Notes under the pieces: model-generated
Seen by the model: the letters and a program-made list of their open reading frames with translations, nothing else
Databases searched by the model: none
Told to the model about the DNA's origin: nothing
Part shown: piece by piece, positions 30,798 through 40,394 of the stretch
How the letters are laid out: each line of letters begins with the position of its first letter
Numbering within the stretch: the first letter of the stretch is position 1
Assembly (NCBI GenBank): GCA_964484465.1
Contig: CAZAFL010000018.1
Coordinates: forward strand, 1-64,000
Source: CAZAFL01 sp964484465
GTDB lineage: Bacteria > Bacteroidota > Ignavibacteria > UBA10030 > SZUA-254
DNA: 64,000 nucleotides
Direction: 5' to 3'
Translations under genes and position numbers: made by a program

Positions 30798-31575
30798 TCC
30801 AATTTGTAACTTACTTCTGAGAATCTTAATACAAATCAGAACAACTCACTATCTTAGTTGAAGATTTCGAGCGGAGGGAGACGCGTAAAGGTATGCTCAA
30901 TATATTTATAGACTCCCCGAAGATTTATAAAACAGAATGCATGCCCAATTGTGCTTGAGGTGGCTCCGCACCCAATGGTGAGGCTGCTCATTCTTCATCG
31001 CTTCATATGATACTCCTGGGGAATATTGACAAAGGCGATTTTTTGACTTATCTTTTTCTACTTAAAACAAATGTACCTCACTCTGTTAGCAGCTGGATGA
31101 TTCTTTGAGGATTTATGATTGCCTTGTGTGAGTCTTAATTACAATCTGCAGGAAGATTTGAACACAACGGCTTAGGTTTCACACGTTTGTCATTCTAAGA
31201 TTCAACATTGCAAAACGACTCGATGAATTCTGCCTGCCAACGTATGTGGACTGGGCAAATAATTGCACTCGAACGTTGTACTTTTCGTTTAAATGAATTA
31301 TTATGGACTATCGGAATCCATCAATTATTTTCAAACGGAATACTTTAATGCAAGACCATGCTTTCCCGGTCATGTTAATGATTATTCTAACCTTTTCCGT
31401 TTGATCTTCGATGATTGCCCATAGGAAACGCAAAGGGTTAATGAGAAATTTCAATAGTGGTGCAGAACGAATCAATTCTGCACGGATCATTCATCTAACT
31501 GTTTCATAGCCCGCTTGATAATGGGGCCCTCTTTTTGAAACATTTGTTCCGTCACTGAGTTGAAAGGAGACCAAG
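30798..31575 (+). other. long intergenic stretch, no recognised content
   Basis: 778 A/T-rich bases separate the toxin-like cluster from the next gene. I see no tRNA, terminator hairpin with T-run or convincing reading frame. AAAGGAG at 31562-31568 is the ribosome site of the next gene. It may hold decayed sequence or a cluster boundary. Confidence 0.5.
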
Positions 31576-32376
31576 ATGTGGAAAGAAATATTTACATATT
31601 TTAATGAGATATTCGTTCACGCCTTTGTTACCATCCTGCTTGTTGATCAATTACTTGCGTGGCGAGAGAAGAAACGTTGGAGCGAGGCAAGAGCATTATT
31701 TAACGGCTTGATTGAAATTGAATCACAAAGCATCATTTTGGCATGGAAGGAATGGTTGTCATCCTTGCCGGAAATGGGGCAAGGATTACCCGAATCTGCT
31801 ACGACAACCTTACTCACGATGGGATACTTGGCAGTCGACGGTTCTGAAGGGATGTTAAAACTGTTCTTGGGAACTCCAGTGGGGAGCAAATTGGAAAAAT
31901 TTACACGGGAAAGCCGAAAGACCATCACCGAGATCAAAATTTACCTCGTTCCTTTTTTAGCTGCAAGGATCCCTTCAACGAATGATGCATCATGGAAGCG
32001 CCTATCAAAAAAAATTGAGCCGCCGGTACGCTCTTTGGAGGAATTGGTGCGTACATATGCGCCTTTACTGCATCCAACTCTGGCTGCAAAAGTTTTGCGA
32101 CTCACCGGAGAAGTAAAGAATCTAACCAGTGACTCATATCAGAACATCCTCTCGAGAAAAGAAGACCTCGACAAATCGGGTCAATTGGTAACAGCCTTAA
32201 GTCTTGGTAGTGCTTTGCAGAACAGCATAGAGCTTTCATCCTATCTTTACCGCGAGGGTAGGCCATCATGGGTCGAGAAACGAATAGATGGTTTAGAGAA
32301 TGTGCGGGATATTATCCAAGCATTGTGGGAAGAATTTCAAGATTGGAGGAGCCGTTCAAAAACCGAATCGAAGTAA
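31576..32376 (+). CDS. membrane-anchored helical protein of unknown function
   Basis: 266 residues, with AAAGGAG ideally placed before the ATG. The N-terminus has one moderately hydrophobic segment (FNEIFVHAFVTILLVDQLLAW) followed by REKKRW, so it could be anchored with the bulk in the cytoplasm. The rest is almost wholly helical, with no recognised motif. It stands alone between two long intergenic regions. Function unknown. Confidence 0.65.
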   Translation: MWKEIFTYFNEIFVHAFVTILLVDQLLAWREKKRWSEARALFNGLIEIESQSIILAWKEWLSSLPEMGQGLPESATTTLLTMGYLAVDGSEGMLKLFLGTPVGSKLEKFTRESRKTITEIKIYLVPFLAARIPSTNDASWKRLSKKIEPPVRSLEELVRTYAPLLHPTLAAKVLRLTGEVKNLTSDSYQNILSRKEDLDKSGQLVTALSLGSALQNSIELSSYLYREGRPSWVEKRIDGLENVRDIIQALWEEFQDWRSRSKTESK

Positions 32377-32593
32377 GAACAATTTGTTGCACACACGCCG
32401 CCGCTTAACAGCGCCGCACAGCTTGGTGCTTGCCATCAATCTTAGTGTTTCTCATTCAGAGTATGCATTTCATTACAAGTGAATACCCGTGGATTATACC
32501 ACGTTTAGTCTGTCAAGAAGTGGTACCATGAAACTTAAAAGCAATTCTCAAATCACACATCTCCAAATATTTTTCTTTTTGTAAAAATTATCC

Positions 32594-32622
32594 TTGACAA
32601 TGAAACACCAAAGATATACATT
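32594..32622 (+). promoter_or_regulatory. sigma-70-type promoter candidate for the metallopeptidase gene
   Basis: TTGACA (32594-32599), 17 bases, TACATT (32617-32622). It lies about 140 bases before the ATG at 32759, leaving a long leader that contains competing hairpins. The segment around it (TGTAAAAA...TGAAACA...GAATCA) partly resembles 28998-29055. The rest of 32377-32758 contains no gene. Confidence 0.5.
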
Positions 32623-32680
32623 CCACTGGAATCACGCATTGGGGCGCTAAGGACATTGTCTGAAATTGGGTGATTCACCT

Positions 32681-32717
32681 CTTTCGAGTTCTAAGGCTCT
32701 CGAAAGTCTTTCGAGAG
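32681..32717 (+). promoter_or_regulatory. mutually exclusive leader hairpins
   Basis: CTTTCGAG (32681-32688), CTCTCGAAAG (32697-32706) and CTTTCGAGAG (32708-32717). The middle arm can pair with either flank; the right-hand pairing is a 10-bp perfect palindrome around one base. It lies 42 bases before the start codon at 32759, so it may be an attenuator-like switch or an operator. Confidence 0.45.
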
Positions 32718-32758
32718 AACTGTATCTTCCAACAGATCTGTATTAGCGGGTTAACCTT

Positions 32759-34234
32759 ATGAGATATCGACTTATTGGTTCCTTGACTTTCCTGTTCATT
32801 TGTTTTCTTTTCCATAGCTCGGTGCGCTCCCAGGTCACTATCAAAGAAAAAATCACCCTCACTCCCAAGACTCGGAATGCAACGTTAATGAGTACCACCA
32901 GCGCCGCATCCGGTCTCGTTATGCCCCAAAAAGGATTACTCCAGGTCTATTATGTCTATGCAAGTCGAATATTTTCCCCAATTCCGGATTCTGTTAAACT
33001 GCTTGCTGTGATTCGTCATCGTGACTCGGTGAAGACAGACCAATTCTTATCTCGTTTTCAAAACCGATACACTACAAGTACACTTGATTACCACTGCTCG
33101 TGCACCTGCTATCAATACGACACCGAGTACAGATATCAAATTACGCAACAACCCGTCAACTTCTTCCATGTCTTGAGGGGCGACACTGTAGATATATCAT
33201 ATATTACGGATAATTTAACAGGGGGTCTGGATACAGTGGCGTGGTACTCGGCTGATACGGTCACAAACGGTGTAGGCTGGAGTGTTACTTATGACCAATT
33301 CAAATTTGTGGATTGTGTGGATGTTGAACAATTTCAAATATTCGTCGGTATCATCGATACAACGATTCAGTTTTCACAAATGGCGACCAAGAATGTCTAT
33401 CCGTTGTATCCAGACCATAATACCACACTCGCAACAAAAGATACCCTCGACCTTTTGCTCAGGGTTCAATATGGCGATACAGCAATGAAAAATTATTGGG
33501 TGGAAGTCGACTCAACGGTCTTGGCCGACAGCGGTGGCCATGCACATCTTTCAGGTAGGCCCTTTGGAAAATTCATTGTTCCGAGAACGCCAGGCTCGTC
33601 GATAGTCGATACCCTCAGAACCTTTACACGACAGACCGATACATCGGGTGTTTTGAGATTCAAGTTTCTTGCATCGCAATTTGGAGCAATAGAAAAAATC
33701 ACTGCTAAACGTGTCAGCGATACCACGAGCTTTGACACCCTGCGCCTCACGACGAAAGTACCCGGCCTTACAGAGCTTGCAGCGGGAGCACATTATGTTC
33801 TGGTTGGGGCCCCAAACTCTTCGGATCCCTGTAGACCTACACCGACTGGCTCTCAGCACTATCGCAATCACTTTGGTACCACAACGCTGATTAATGCAGT
33901 TCAGGCAATCGCAAATGCTTATGATACGCTTCATCCGGGGATATTGTTGAGAGTAAATGACATGAGTTTGAAGTTCGGAGGCGGATTTGATGTAGGCAAT
34001 AATTGGGAAAATGACATCTTTGATCAATATCCTGCCGACCCAAAGCGTTGCAACGATGTAGGACATTGCACTCACAGAACAGGCGTCACTGCAGACCTTG
34101 GACATCATGGGTTGGATCAGGCGAATTCATGTGTCTCTATAAACCTGAATGATCTAAAGGCTTTGATAAAGAAGAAAACCGGTAACAAGCCCCATGTTGA
34201 GGGAGACCACGAACATATCACAGTCTCTCAATGA
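32759..34234 (+). CDS. exported LAS-type metallopeptidase-like protein (M15/M74 type)
   Basis: 491 residues with a signal peptide (LTFLFICFLFHSSVRS). The first ~360 residues are beta-rich and unrecognised, probably binding domains, with a CSCTCYQYD motif near residue 120. The C-terminal ~120 residues fit a zinc peptidase of the LAS fold: His439-x6-Asp446 in CTHRTGVTADLGHHG and His484-x-His486 in GDHEHI. LAS enzymes cleave peptidoglycan peptides or D-Ala bonds. The stop overlaps the ATG frame of the next gene region (ATGA at 34231), so translation is probably coupled with the large repeat protein. Substrate is inferred from family. Confidence 0.75.
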   Translation: MRYRLIGSLTFLFICFLFHSSVRSQVTIKEKITLTPKTRNATLMSTTSAASGLVMPQKGLLQVYYVYASRIFSPIPDSVKLLAVIRHRDSVKTDQFLSRFQNRYTTSTLDYHCSCTCYQYDTEYRYQITQQPVNFFHVLRGDTVDISYITDNLTGGLDTVAWYSADTVTNGVGWSVTYDQFKFVDCVDVEQFQIFVGIIDTTIQFSQMATKNVYPLYPDHNTTLATKDTLDLLLRVQYGDTAMKNYWVEVDSTVLADSGGHAHLSGRPFGKFIVPRTPGSSIVDTLRTFTRQTDTSGVLRFKFLASQFGAIEKITAKRVSDTTSFDTLRLTTKVPGLTELAAGAHYVLVGAPNSSDPCRPTPTGSQHYRNHFGTTTLINAVQAIANAYDTLHPGILLRVNDMSLKFGGGFDVGNNWENDIFDQYPADPKRCNDVGHCTHRTGVTADLGHHGLDQANSCVSINLNDLKALIKKKTGNKPHVEGDHEHITVSQ

Positions 34235-34245
34235 AGGAGCACCCC

Positions 34246-37200
34246 ATGGACATTAAAGCGACAATATTGAAATCGTTCATTCTTGCTGTAGGTTTGATAT
34301 ATTGTGTCGGAACCACCCAGACCATTGCACAAGTGAAAGTCTCTGTCACAGTCAGCAAATCTCTGGACACATTAGTGTATAAGTACGTACCGCAGAACTT
34401 ACCGACCAGCACTGGTGTAATTGATGAATTCGGTGTAACATACAATGCAGCTATTTTCTACGGTAATTTACCCGCAAGATCTATCTCCCCTGGCGGTTGG
34501 GCTGGTGCAACAATGGATGTTGCTCCGATTTTTTATTGGTGGGCTCAGGATTCGGTCAATTATATCCCGGTCAATTCCTCACTCTCTGGCTTTACCTTAA
34601 AAAGCCTGGGCATACCATCGATAGTGAATTCCTACTCTTGGTTCTCTAGTGATTCGGATTGTTGTGAAGGTGATGAAACAGCTCCCGTAAGTATTTTTGT
34701 CGATGCGATGGTGAATAAGACTATTAGCCCCAATAACCCTCCCATCCCATTCGACAGTCTGAAATTTCTTGATACACTTAAATCCTACACTAGCCAGAGT
34801 TTCTCTCTCTTATGGATTGGTAACCAGGCAACGGCAAATAAATACACTGCATTTTTCGATTCTGCCAAAACGCAATTAGGACGCAATGACCTTCGTTCGG
34901 CTCGCGCAAGTCTGGATTCAACAACTGCAAATGCTGTTCGCGACTCTGGAAGTTCTCTTACCAGCGAAGCTTTTGCATTGATTTTCTATAATACAAAATT
35001 TCTGCTGGGTAAACTCCCCATACCAATTCCACAGTACACCTTGACGCTCTCAATTGTGGGGAGTGGAACTGTTTCAAGAAATCCTGACCGGACTGTTTAT
35101 GATAGTGCAACAACGGTGCAACTGACAGCCAACCCATCCTCCTCGAACTACCGCTTTGTGGGTTGGAGCGGGAGCTTGACTGGAACCACAAACCCGGTCA
35201 ATCTCACGATGAACAGTAATAAAACGGTTACAGCAACCTTCATACGCACATTCCAGGTAACTGTTGGAACGAGTCCTGTTGGGCTCATCGACACGGTTGA
35301 TGGAAGTGCTTCAACTGCCACTCAGACACTCACATGGGATTCTGCATCAACGCACACGATCGCCACGAAGACGCCACAGAGCGGAGGAACAGGAACCCAG
35401 TACGTTTGGCTGAACTGGAATGACGGGAATACATCGTTGTCTCGTTCTGTCACCGTAGCGGCTAGTGCAACCTACGCTGCAAACTTCAAGAAACAATACC
35501 AGGACACGGTGAAGACCAGTCCAACGGGTCGCTCGTTCACAATAGATGGTACATCCTATACAACACAGCAGATTATTTGGTGGGATACAGGGTCAAGCCA
35601 CACGCTTGTTGCGACAAGCCCGGAGAGTATTGCAGTCGGTACCCAGTATTTGTTTACGAGTTGGAGTGATGGTGGTGCACAGAACCATACAGTTACAGCA
35701 ACGACGACAAAGTCATTCAAGGCGAGCTTCACGAAGCAATACCGCTTAACGATAAACAGCAGCCCGGCGAATAGCGGCACAACTAACCTCGGGATTGGTC
35801 CAAGCTTCCGTGACAGCGGTTCGGTTGTATCAATAGCGGCTACCCCGGGGCCTGGCTATCACTTTGTACAATGGACTGATAGCGCCACCGGCACCGCTAA
35901 CCCCGTGAACGTCACGATGAATAAACCAAAGATTGTCACCGCCAATTTTGCTGTCAACCCTGTTATCACAGCCACAGCCCTTGGTGGTGGAACGATTAGT
36001 CCTTCAGGAAATATCAGCATTAACTACGGTGCCACCCAACGATTCACATTCTCGCCACTTGCCTCCTACCGCTTCGACACTCTGTTAGTGGACGGCGTTA
36101 AAATCGATTCTACGTCCGGATACACGTTTACCAATGTGACCAGCAACCATACGATAAGTGTCAAATTCATACGCACATTCCAGGTAACTGTTGGAACGAG
36201 TCCTGTTGGGCTCATCGACACGGTTGATGGAAGTGCTTCAACTGCCACTCAGACACTCACATGGGATTCTGCATCAACGCACACGATCGCCACGAAGACG
36301 CCACAGAGCGGAGGAACAGGAACCCAGTACGTTTGGCTGAACTGGAATGACGGGAATACATCGTTGTCTCGTTCTGTCACCGTAGCGGCTAGTGCAACCT
36401 ACGCTGCAAACTTCAAGAAACAATACCAGGACACGGTGAAGACCAGTCCAACGGGTCGCTCGTTCACAATAGATGGTACATCCTATACAACACAGCAGAT
36501 TATTTGGTGGGATACAGGGTCAAGCCACACGCTTGTTGCGACAAGCCCGGAGAGTATTGCAGTCGGTACCCAGTATTTGTTTACGAGTTGGAGTGATGGT
36601 GGTGCACAGAACCATACAGTTACAGCAACGACGACAAAGTCATTCAAGGCGAGCTTCACGAAGCAATACCGCTTAACGATAAACAGCAGCCCGGCGAATA
36701 GCGGCACAACTAACCTCGGGATTGGTCCAAGCTTCCGTGACAGCGGTTCGGTTGTATCAATAGCGGCTACCCCGGGGCCTGGCTATCACTTTGTACAATG
36801 GACTGATAGCGCCACCGGCACCGCTAACCCCGTGAACGTCACGATGAATAAACCAAAGATTGTCACCGCCAATTTTGCGCTTAACCCCTCTGTGATACTC
36901 ACTAATACTCTTAACGATGGATGGAATATGTTGAGCGTACCCGATGTAGTTTCGGATCTGCGGAAATCTGTCGTCTATCCAAACGCAATTTCTAATGCGT
37001 TTACCTATATCTCATCATATATAATTAAAGATACTCTCTCAAATGGAGTAGGATACTGGCTGAAATTTAACCCAGGTCCGCCACCGGTTTCCTACACAGG
37101 TCCGCGGATTGATTCCATGCGTATTTCAGTAATGACTGGTTGGAATATGATCGGCTCGGTTTCCCGTGATATACCCATCGGCGCGGTGAGAGTCGAGAGC

Positions 37201-38103
37201 ACCTCTACGGCATCCAATTACTTTGGTTACGGGCCTGGAGGCTATTCCCTCGCCGACACAATAAAGACAGGAAAAGCATATTGGATAAAATTGAATCAAA
37301 ATGGCAAACTTATGTTGGGGATTGCTCCAACGACATATTCGCAGACGACCATGATCCAGCCTCCGCCTGCTCCGGATGTGCCTGCGACGCCGACGCTTTC
37401 GTCTCCCGCTAATGGTTCAACTGGTGTTTCCACTGGGCCAACATTAGCCTGGAATCCAGCTGACAGTGCTACATCATACCGTCTTCAGGTTTCTACCGTA
37501 TCGGATTTCTCAACAGTGGTCTATGACCAGGCGGGTATTACAGCCACTGCTCAAGCAGTCGGAGGATTATCATACAGTACTCTCTATTACTGGAGAGTCA
37601 GCGCCTACAACAGTCGCGGGTATAGTAACTGGTCAGCTGTCTGGCATTTTACAACACAGGCCCCACCGCCTCCGCCATGTAGCTGTTGCATTCAATCGGT
37701 GACCACGCTTGATCAATTCACTGTGTCCGATGCATTGGGAAATCAGCAAGCGATGTTCGTCAATAATGCAGGGAAACAAATTGAATTTGGAAATAGTAAT
37801 TTTGAATTACCACCCGAAGCCATGGCTGGTATATTTCAAGCGCGATTCCAGTCAAATAAATTAATCGAAAGCGTCCAGCCTGGCAAGGGGATGACCCCGA
37901 TTCCTATTGTGGTGAAGAATGTTTCGACCCCGGTAACATTGAGTTGGACGGTTCACCCGGAGAATAAAACAACATACTGGATCAAGGAACCCGGCTCGGG
38001 GCGTCTAAGACAGATTCTGGCAAATAAAGGAAGTATGGTGCTTAGTGGTCTGGGGAACGGTGTCATCCTCCTTCAAGCACAGTCCACTCAGCCGTGTCCA
38101 TAA
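34246..38103 (+). CDS. large exported repeat protein with InlB-B-type repeats and fibronectin III domain
   Basis: 1285 residues from ATG 34246, with AAGGAG at 34234-34239; the earlier ATG at 34231 is only the tail of the previous gene. A signal peptide is seen (FILAVGLIYCVGTTQTIAQ). From about residue 260 there are repeated ~70-residue units of the GWSGSLTGTTNPVNLTMNSN...VTATF kind (bacterial/InlB-B repeat family, usual in adhesins). Within this is a 309-residue period in which 713 bp are exactly duplicated. A fibronectin III domain follows at about 1045-1140 (PTLAWNPADSATSYRLQV to YYWRVSAYNS), then a CSCC motif and a C-terminal beta domain. No T9SS tail is obvious. Likely a surface adhesin. 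Confidence 0.82.
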   Translation: MDIKATILKSFILAVGLIYCVGTTQTIAQVKVSVTVSKSLDTLVYKYVPQNLPTSTGVIDEFGVTYNAAIFYGNLPARSISPGGWAGATMDVAPIFYWWAQDSVNYIPVNSSLSGFTLKSLGIPSIVNSYSWFSSDSDCCEGDETAPVSIFVDAMVNKTISPNNPPIPFDSLKFLDTLKSYTSQSFSLLWIGNQATANKYTAFFDSAKTQLGRNDLRSARASLDSTTANAVRDSGSSLTSEAFALIFYNTKFLLGKLPIPIPQYTLTLSIVGSGTVSRNPDRTVYDSATTVQLTANPSSSNYRFVGWSGSLTGTTNPVNLTMNSNKTVTATFIRTFQVTVGTSPVGLIDTVDGSASTATQTLTWDSASTHTIATKTPQSGGTGTQYVWLNWNDGNTSLSRSVTVAASATYAANFKKQYQDTVKTSPTGRSFTIDGTSYTTQQIIWWDTGSSHTLVATSPESIAVGTQYLFTSWSDGGAQNHTVTATTTKSFKASFTKQYRLTINSSPANSGTTNLGIGPSFRDSGSVVSIAATPGPGYHFVQWTDSATGTANPVNVTMNKPKIVTANFAVNPVITATALGGGTISPSGNISINYGATQRFTFSPLASYRFDTLLVDGVKIDSTSGYTFTNVTSNHTISVKFIRTFQVTVGTSPVGLIDTVDGSASTATQTLTWDSASTHTIATKTPQSGGTGTQYVWLNWNDGNTSLSRSVTVAASATYAANFKKQYQDTVKTSPTGRSFTIDGTSYTTQQIIWWDTGSSHTLVATSPESIAVGTQYLFTSWSDGGAQNHTVTATTTKSFKASFTKQYRLTINSSPANSGTTNLGIGPSFRDSGSVVSIAATPGPGYHFVQWTDSATGTANPVNVTMNKPKIVTANFALNPSVILTNTLNDGWNMLSVPDVVSDLRKSVVYPNAISNAFTYISSYIIKDTLSNGVGYWLKFNPGPPPVSYTGPRIDSMRISVMTGWNMIGSVSRDIPIGAVRVESTSTASNYFGYGPGGYSLADTIKTGKAYWIKLNQNGKLMLGIAPTTYSQTTMIQPPPAPDVPATPTLSSPANGSTGVSTGPTLAWNPADSATSYRLQVSTVSDFSTVVYDQAGITATAQAVGGLSYSTLYYWRVSAYNSRGYSNWSAVWHFTTQAPPPPPCSCCIQSVTTLDQFTVSDALGNQQAMFVNNAGKQIEFGNSNFELPPEAMAGIFQARFQSNKLIESVQPGKGMTPIPIVVKNVSTPVTLSWTVHPENKTTYWIKEPGSGRLRQILANKGSMVLSGLGNGVILLQAQSTQPCP
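35239..35951 (+). repeat. perfect 713-bp direct repeat, copy 1
   Basis: Identical, as far as I can read, to 36166-36878 at an offset of 927 bp (309 codons, in frame). It encodes RTFQVTVGTSPVGLIDTV through KPKIVTANFA. Identity ends sharply at both sides. Confidence 0.9.
36166..36878 (+). repeat. perfect 713-bp direct repeat, copy 2
   Basis: Second copy, separated from copy 1 by 214 bp of unique coding sequence. Lack of synonymous differences points to recent duplication or ongoing gene conversion. Confidence 0.9.
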
Positions 38104-38125
38104 CTGAGGGAAAGGAGTTTCAACC

Positions 38126-38767
38126 ATGACAATCAAAAACCTTCTCTATATTATCTTATTACTGCTTGGCAGCGGTGGTATTAGTGGATATCTTGTTTGC
38201 CAAACATACCGCGTGCCCTGTGGATCAGTTGGAAATAAGATTGAATTAACCGTTAAGAACTCTTCGGGCGCTTCTATGTCGAACATGAAGGTGGAATTCG
38301 TTAATGCTCCCAAGTGGATTCAGCTAACCCCCAAACATCATCAGCTCTCAGCTTTGCCTGCAGGTAAAGAGAAAGCGCTCGAGTTCGGTTTTGATGTAGA
38401 CAAGTCAGCTCCTATAAATGAACATGCAACTATTCAATTCAACATTGTCGGTGTCTCAGGCCAGGAATGGAGCAAGGAAATTGCTATTGTTGTAGCTCCA
38501 CCGGATCGTGTAAACCTTTTTCAAAACTATCCAAATCCATTTAACCCAGAAACAAAAATTGAATACACGCTTCCTGGGGCGAGGCATGTGAAGCTTGTTG
38601 TATTTGATGTACTCGGACGAGAAGTGGAAACATTGGTTGATAGAACGGAAGAGGGAGGATATAAGTCAGTTTTGTTCCACACAACCAACCTGCCAACTGG
38701 CGTGTATTTCTATCGCCTCCAAACTGACGATATGGTTAAAGTAATGAAAATGCTGGTAACAAAGTAA
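38126..38767 (+). CDS. exported protein with type IX secretion C-terminal sorting domain
   Basis: 213 residues with AAAGGAG before the ATG. The N-terminus is hydrophobic (LLYIILLLLGSGGISGYLV). A beta-sandwich middle (IELTVKNSSGASMSNMKVE, EKALEFGFDVD) resembles an Ig-like/NEW3-type domain. The last ~80 residues are a classic T9SS type A sorting domain: NLFQNYPNPFNPETKIEY, VFDVLGREVETLVD, LPTGVYFYRLQT and a KMLVTK end. This directs passage through the outer membrane and surface attachment in Bacteroidota-Chlorobiota relatives. It is the third gene of an apparent operon with the metallopeptidase and repeat protein. Confidence 0.85.
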   Translation: MTIKNLLYIILLLLGSGGISGYLVCQTYRVPCGSVGNKIELTVKNSSGASMSNMKVEFVNAPKWIQLTPKHHQLSALPAGKEKALEFGFDVDKSAPINEHATIQFNIVGVSGQEWSKEIAIVVAPPDRVNLFQNYPNPFNPETKIEYTLPGARHVKLVVFDVLGREVETLVDRTEEGGYKSVLFHTTNLPTGVYFYRLQTDDMVKVMKMLVTK

Positions 38768-38786
38768 TAGGTCGAATCAGGAATTG

Positions 38787-39539
38787 GTGTCAATTAGATT
38801 TTCTTTCATTCTTCTTCTTTCTCTTTCCAACGTTGTTTACCCGCAGCGCTTGTATCATGAGTCAGTTAGTCATGCAGGACTTGAGTATATTGTTCTAGAG
38901 GTTCACCTGGAGGTGGGGGGGAAGAAAGGTGATGCGAATTTCATTGCATTTGGGAGCGGAAGTAAATTGTTCTATGAATGGAGTAAACGGGTGAAGGATG
39001 GGATTAAGAGCCTTAACCCATATTTCCTTTACTTCAAAGGCGAACAGGTGGGAACATTCAGAGTGAGGGATCTCATCGAAAGCGAAGAAAGCGTAGAAAT
39101 TTCTGGCTCTGCTCAATTGAAGCGTGGTTTTAGATTGAACGAGTTGGATAGTACGGGTCAGTACTCGCTTACCGCAATATCACAAAAGAAGGCTATAGAG
39201 GATTTGTGCCCCCAGCCTAAGGGGTACGACCCGGAAAAATTTACTCTGGACTTTGACTGTGATGGTAAAGTCGATTTGCTGTGGACGAAGGTTGAACAAA
39301 CAACCGGAAAAATTGGTCTATCTCTGGGCAAAGGTGGTGAGGAGCAGATCGATTCGATAAGGGATATTAATGAACTACTTTCTATCCAGATCAAAGATAT
39401 CTTTGATATTGATGATGATGGAATACCTGAAATCCTTGTGTCGCTGAATCTCTCTGCCTCTAGTCGGCTTATTATTTACAAATATGATAATAACCAGTGG
39501 AGGCGTTGTTATGATGTTCCTGGTTTTGGAGGCTATTAG
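38787..39539 (+). CDS. exported protein with FG-GAP-like calcium-binding motifs
   Basis: 250 residues from GTG 38787; TTG 38784 one codon earlier is equally possible, since AGGA at 38779-38782 precedes both closely. A signal peptide is present (FSFILLLSLSNVVYPQ). Near residues 150-160 and 210-220 are two Asp-rich loops (DFDCDGKVDLLW and IDDDGIPEILVS) typical of FG-GAP/VCBS repeats that bind calcium. It starts 19 bases after the T9SS-sorted gene and is probably the last gene of that operon. Role unknown. Confidence 0.7.
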   Translation: MSIRFSFILLLSLSNVVYPQRLYHESVSHAGLEYIVLEVHLEVGGKKGDANFIAFGSGSKLFYEWSKRVKDGIKSLNPYFLYFKGEQVGTFRVRDLIESEESVEISGSAQLKRGFRLNELDSTGQYSLTAISQKKAIEDLCPQPKGYDPEKFTLDFDCDGKVDLLWTKVEQTTGKIGLSLGKGGEEQIDSIRDINELLSIQIKDIFDIDDDGIPEILVSLNLSASSRLIIYKYDNNQWRRCYDVPGFGGY

Positions 39540-39795
39540 AAGAAGCAAACTCACGATAACCACAGGCTTGTCTGTCTAATTGTAACAGCTAAATATTTGA
39601 TCTGACAGAAAAACCTCTTCTCCCTCAAACTTACTTTTCAATTGACAAGCCACACTTGGCCGTACTGCCAGCGTCAATTGCCTTTACGGTCAACAACAAC
39701 AGTCAAAGAATAATCCTATCCGGTGTCTGCTGCCGCAAGGGTTTCACCCGCCCCCTCTTTGGCTGGTTCTCCCTGCAAGTTCCGATTATTCGCAA

Positions 39796-39936
39796 TTGTC
39801 TGTCAAGCGATTGAGGCGCTCCGCACAGAATTTCATCCAAAAAAAGGATGTGCGTTTGGCAAAGAAGGAACTAGAGCAACGGTGGAATAGCATTCCTATG
39901 CTCGGGAAGGAAGAAAAGTCGGGGAGAAGTAAGTAG
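39796..39936 (+). other. possible short ORF or gene remnant
   Basis: The interval 39540-39945 has no firm gene, but 39796-39936 reads in one frame as a basic helical peptide (SVKRLRRSAQNFIQKKDVRL... then KELEQRWNS) ending in TAG, with the frame open well upstream. There is no good start or ribosome site. It may be the tail of a decayed gene. Confidence 0.22.
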
Positions 39937-39944
39937 AGTTATGA

Positions 39945-39980
39945 AAATAAAAAGGCCCCAGTCGCGGTGCGAGCTGGGGC
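39945..39980 (-). terminator. intrinsic terminator for the ribbon-helix-helix gene
   Basis: GCCCCAG (39955-39961) pairs with CTGGGGC (39974-39980). On the minus strand the stem is followed by CCTTTTTATTTT. It lies 36 bases past the stop of the minus-strand gene at 40016. Confidence 0.8.
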
Positions 39981-40015
39981 TCAAGACGAAAACTTTACTT
40001 CGATTAAATTGACTC

Positions 40016-40276
40016 TTAATATGTTACCTCAATCGCCTCCAGGTCCACAATCGGTTTTTGATCGGGTTTTAGCTTTTCCTCCTCAATTAGGTACTTGAAA
40101 ACCGCCTTTTCGATAATTTCATTCTTTGAGATGCGACGCTTGAATGATACGATTTCCAGATGTTCTCCAATATTTGGTGGTAGGACAACAGTAGTACGGT
40201 ACTTACCAGCTTGCCCGTTACCCGAATGCGAAGATGCCTCCGCTTGCCTCGCCGTTTGCTGTTTTGAGTCTTTCAT
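40016..40276 (-). CDS. ribbon-helix-helix (CopG/Arc-type) DNA-binding protein
   Basis: 86 residues. After a polar N-terminus (SKQQTARQAEASSHSGNG) comes YRTTVVLPPNIGEHLEIVSF then RRISKNEIIEKAVFKYLIEE: one beta strand and two helices, the RHH fold. The length suits a small autoregulator, plasmid-type copy or partition regulator, or an antitoxin. No toxin gene is adjacent. It is a single-gene unit, with a strong promoter at 40366-40394, an ACAC-N4-GTGT palindrome at 40339-40350 just after the expected transcription start, and its own terminator, so negative autoregulation is likely. Confidence 0.72.
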   Translation of the reverse strand: MKDSKQQTARQAEASSHSGNGQAGKYRTTVVLPPNIGEHLEIVSFKRRISKNEIIEKAVFKYLIEEEKLKPDQKPIVDLEAIEVTY

Positions 40277-40338
40277 ATGGATACCACTCCCTTCAAGAGA
40301 AGTTATGATTATTTATATTGATTAAAAAACAGATGTTT

Positions 40339-40394
40339 ACACTTGAGTGTTAAAGAATAGTGTGAAATATACATCCCATCTTGCAAAAAGTCAA
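40339..40394 (-). promoter_or_regulatory. promoter and operator-like palindrome of the RHH gene
   Basis: Read on the minus strand: TTGACT (40394-40389), a 17-base spacer, TATATT (40371-40366). About 15-25 bases downstream is ACAC-TTGA-GTGT (40339-40350) within a longer near-palindrome TTTACACTTGAGTGTTAAA. The position suits repression by the encoded RHH protein. Confidence 0.6.

Noticed and set aside
31308..31490. 60-codon minus-strand frame in the long gap
   Set aside because: No start signal and no neighbour relation; likely chance in A/T-rich sequence.
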